Shown: piece by piece, positions 14,503-15,954 of the stretch
How positions within the stretch are numbered: the stretch's first letter is position 1
Layout of the letters: the number at the start of each line of letters is the position of its first letter
Notes under the pieces: model-generated
Told to the model about the DNA's origin: nothing
Databases searched by the model: none
What the model saw: only the letters and a program-made list of their open reading frames with translations
Made by a program: the position numbers and the translations under genes
Source: JAVVFH01 sp032250585
GTDB taxonomy: Bacteria; Pseudomonadota; Gammaproteobacteria; Xanthomonadales; SZUA-36
DNA: 15,954 nucleotides
Assembly (NCBI GenBank): GCA_032250585.1
Contig: JAVVFH010000057.1
Location: 1 to 15,954 of the forward strand
Reading direction: 5' to 3'

Positions 14503-15885
14503 ATGATGTCGATACCGAAAACAAAGTCCACGCAGTGCGCATGGCTGGGCACTTGTCTGATGACGCTGACGCTGTTCGCAAACGCCGCGGAATTGCCCGA
14601 AGGCACCGTGATCAGCGCGTCGAACCTGGACGATGTCTACGAGGACACCTTCGAAGGTCACAAGGTCAAGGACCTGCTCACCGACAAGTTGGAGATGTGG
14701 GTTCGCGACTACGGCCTGACCATGGAGCTCGAGCACAGCAACGAGCTGGAATACGACCCGAAGTGGGAGGAAACGACCCGCGCGAACGCCGGCAAGGCCA
14801 GCCTCACGGCGGACAAGGAATTGGAAGGCTTCGTGGCCGGGGCGCCGTTCCCAAACTGGGACATCGACGTCGACGATCCGGATTGCGGCTGGAAACTGGC
14901 CTGGAATTTCTATATGGCCAGCCCCAACCTGACCAACGACTGGATCGCCACCGGTGAGGTCTTCATCCTCGACAAGAACCGGGGCCTCATCGACAACTTC
15001 CTGGCGCACAGCGGCACCATGAAGTGGGAAGGCCGCATCCGCGGCGAGTCGCGGCTCGAAGGCCAGCCCAACGAACATGCGCGCTACCTGCTGGTGCTGA
15101 CCGAGCCCTACGACATCGCCGGTATCGGCGTGTTCACCCGGCAGTACAACGATGGCACCGCTGACGACGGTTACGTGTATGTGCGTTCCCTGCGCCGCGT
15201 GCGGCGCACCGCGGGCGGCAAGTCCTGGATCGATCCGCAGCCCAAGATGGATCTGCTGAACGATGACAACCAGGGCGTGCTGGGTTATCCGGCCTGGTAT
15301 CAGAACTGGCAATGCAAGGGCAAGCAGTACGTGCTGGAAGTGGTCAACGCGCCGGACGGCAACTACAGTGAAAAAGGCGAGATCGACGAGTGGGTGGACC
15401 ATGAGAATTCCCCGCACTGGAACCCCATCGGCACCAAGTGGCAGCCCCGCGAAGTCTTCGTGCTCGAAGGCACGCCGCCGGAGTACCACCCCTACGGGAA
15501 GAAGGTGATGTACATGGACGCCAAGTATCCCTTCTACTATCACGGCGAGTTCTACGACAAGAAGGGCGATTTCTGGAGAATCTGGCACACGCGGTACTAT
15601 CCCTATTGGCGGGGTAACTGCGACGGTCAGCCGGGCATGGGCAACTTCAACACCCTGGCCATCGACTTCCAGGCCCAGCGGGCGACCTACATCCACCAGT
15701 ACCTGAATCAGCACAATTGTCTGGATCAGCGCTTCATGGAGCCGTCGATCCTGCAGAAAGCGGCCTCCGGCGCGATGCAGGCCGAACTGGACGAAATGTC
15801 TGAGGCCTACAACCAGCGGCCATTGCTGCCACAGCACAAGGAGCGTGCCGAAGCCTGGATGCAGGCCCGTGGCATCAATCCGTAA
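14503..15885 (+). CDS. DUF1329 family exported protein
   Basis: 460-aa protein with a Sec signal peptide (MMSIPKTKSTQCAWLGTCLM, then a hydrophobic run, cleavage at ANA-AELPEG). There is no proper lipobox. GAGG (14494-14497) stands 5 nt before ATG 14503; the next ATG (14506) is also possible. The mature protein contains FEGHKVKDLLTDKLEMWVRD, GAPFPNWD (with PFP as typical of DUF1329), RYLLVLTEPYDIAGIGVFTRQYN, YVYVRSLRRVRR and DPQPKMDLLNDDNQG, then an aromatic C-terminal region. DUF1329 proteins are, to my knowledge, related to the LolA/LolB lipoprotein-carrier fold, so lipid or hydrophobic ligand binding between membranes is plausible. It normally accompanies DUF1302, as here, 16 nt downstream of that stop. 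No terminator is visible in the 69 bases that follow. Confidence 0.88.
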   Translation: MMSIPKTKSTQCAWLGTCLMTLTLFANAAELPEGTVISASNLDDVYEDTFEGHKVKDLLTDKLEMWVRDYGLTMELEHSNELEYDPKWEETTRANAGKASLTADKELEGFVAGAPFPNWDIDVDDPDCGWKLAWNFYMASPNLTNDWIATGEVFILDKNRGLIDNFLAHSGTMKWEGRIRGESRLEGQPNEHARYLLVLTEPYDIAGIGVFTRQYNDGTADDGYVYVRSLRRVRRTAGGKSWIDPQPKMDLLNDDNQGVLGYPAWYQNWQCKGKQYVLEVVNAPDGNYSEKGEIDEWVDHENSPHWNPIGTKWQPREVFVLEGTPPEYHPYGKKVMYMDAKYPFYYHGEFYDKKGDFWRIWHTRYYPYWRGNCDGQPGMGNFNTLAIDFQAQRATYIHQYLNQHNCLDQRFMEPSILQKAASGAMQAELDEMSEAYNQRPLLPQHKERAEAWMQARGINP

Positions 15886-15954
15886 CCGTCGGCCGTTCGT
15901 TCGTAAAACACGCGACGGATTCGCCAACAGCAACGGGGACCGAGCCAATCGGTC

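Noticed and set aside
13161..15948. Leftward frames of 393 and 492 codons opposite DUF1302 and DUF1329
   Set aside because: They are shadows in GC-rich DNA with Val/Gly/His/Arg-biased translations. The rightward proteins have signal peptides and family motifs.

Overview
High-GC bacterial DNA, densely packed with overlapping genes. The gene content suggests a proteobacterium, most likely an uncultured gammaproteobacterium. The basis is an outer-membrane/envelope export module (YCF48-like, MMPL/RND, DUF1302, DUF1329) that I know mainly from Gamma- and Betaproteobacteria, together with an AraC regulator. No rRNA, tRNA, CRISPR array or intact insertion sequence was seen.

Left part (1-3188): a coenzyme F420 locus. 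A leftward gene cut by the window edge encodes an NADPH:F420 reductase (NpdG/Fno) domain fused in one frame to the N-terminal part of CofE, the F420-0 gamma-glutamyl ligase. Divergent from it runs a rightward operon: a second, stand-alone NpdG, then CofC (the guanylyltransferase of F420 synthesis) with a 4-nt ATGA overlap, then an unrecognised 173-aa protein overlapping cofC by 11 nt. The shared 177-bp promoter region carries a co-centred double dyad that looks like an operator. CofD and CofG/H are not in the window.

3189-3519: a convergent intergenic region dominated by a ~200-bp nested palindrome with 32-bp perfect arms.

Middle (3520-7760, all leftward): an AraC-family regulator, then a three-gene operon of two tandem ketopantoate-reductase-like dehydrogenases and an M24 'pita-bread' enzyme. 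The M24 protein has non-standard residues at several metal-ligand positions. This looks like an inducible catabolic or modifying cluster rather than pantothenate synthesis.

7847-8980: two convergent 5'-truncated transporter remnants, a YraQ/UPF0718-type permease and a CDF cation transporter, probably the residue of a decayed metal-resistance module. The permease breakpoint lies in the 5' region of araC.

Right part (9388-15885, rightward): a membrane-anchored YCF48/BNR beta-propeller, a 12-TM MMPL/RND transporter, a DUF1302 outer-membrane barrel candidate and a DUF1329 periplasmic protein. Together they plausibly form an envelope-spanning system for hydrophobic compounds. A speculative overall reading is that F420-dependent redox chemistry, the dehydrogenase/M24 cluster and the export/import module serve metabolism of a hydrophobic substrate.
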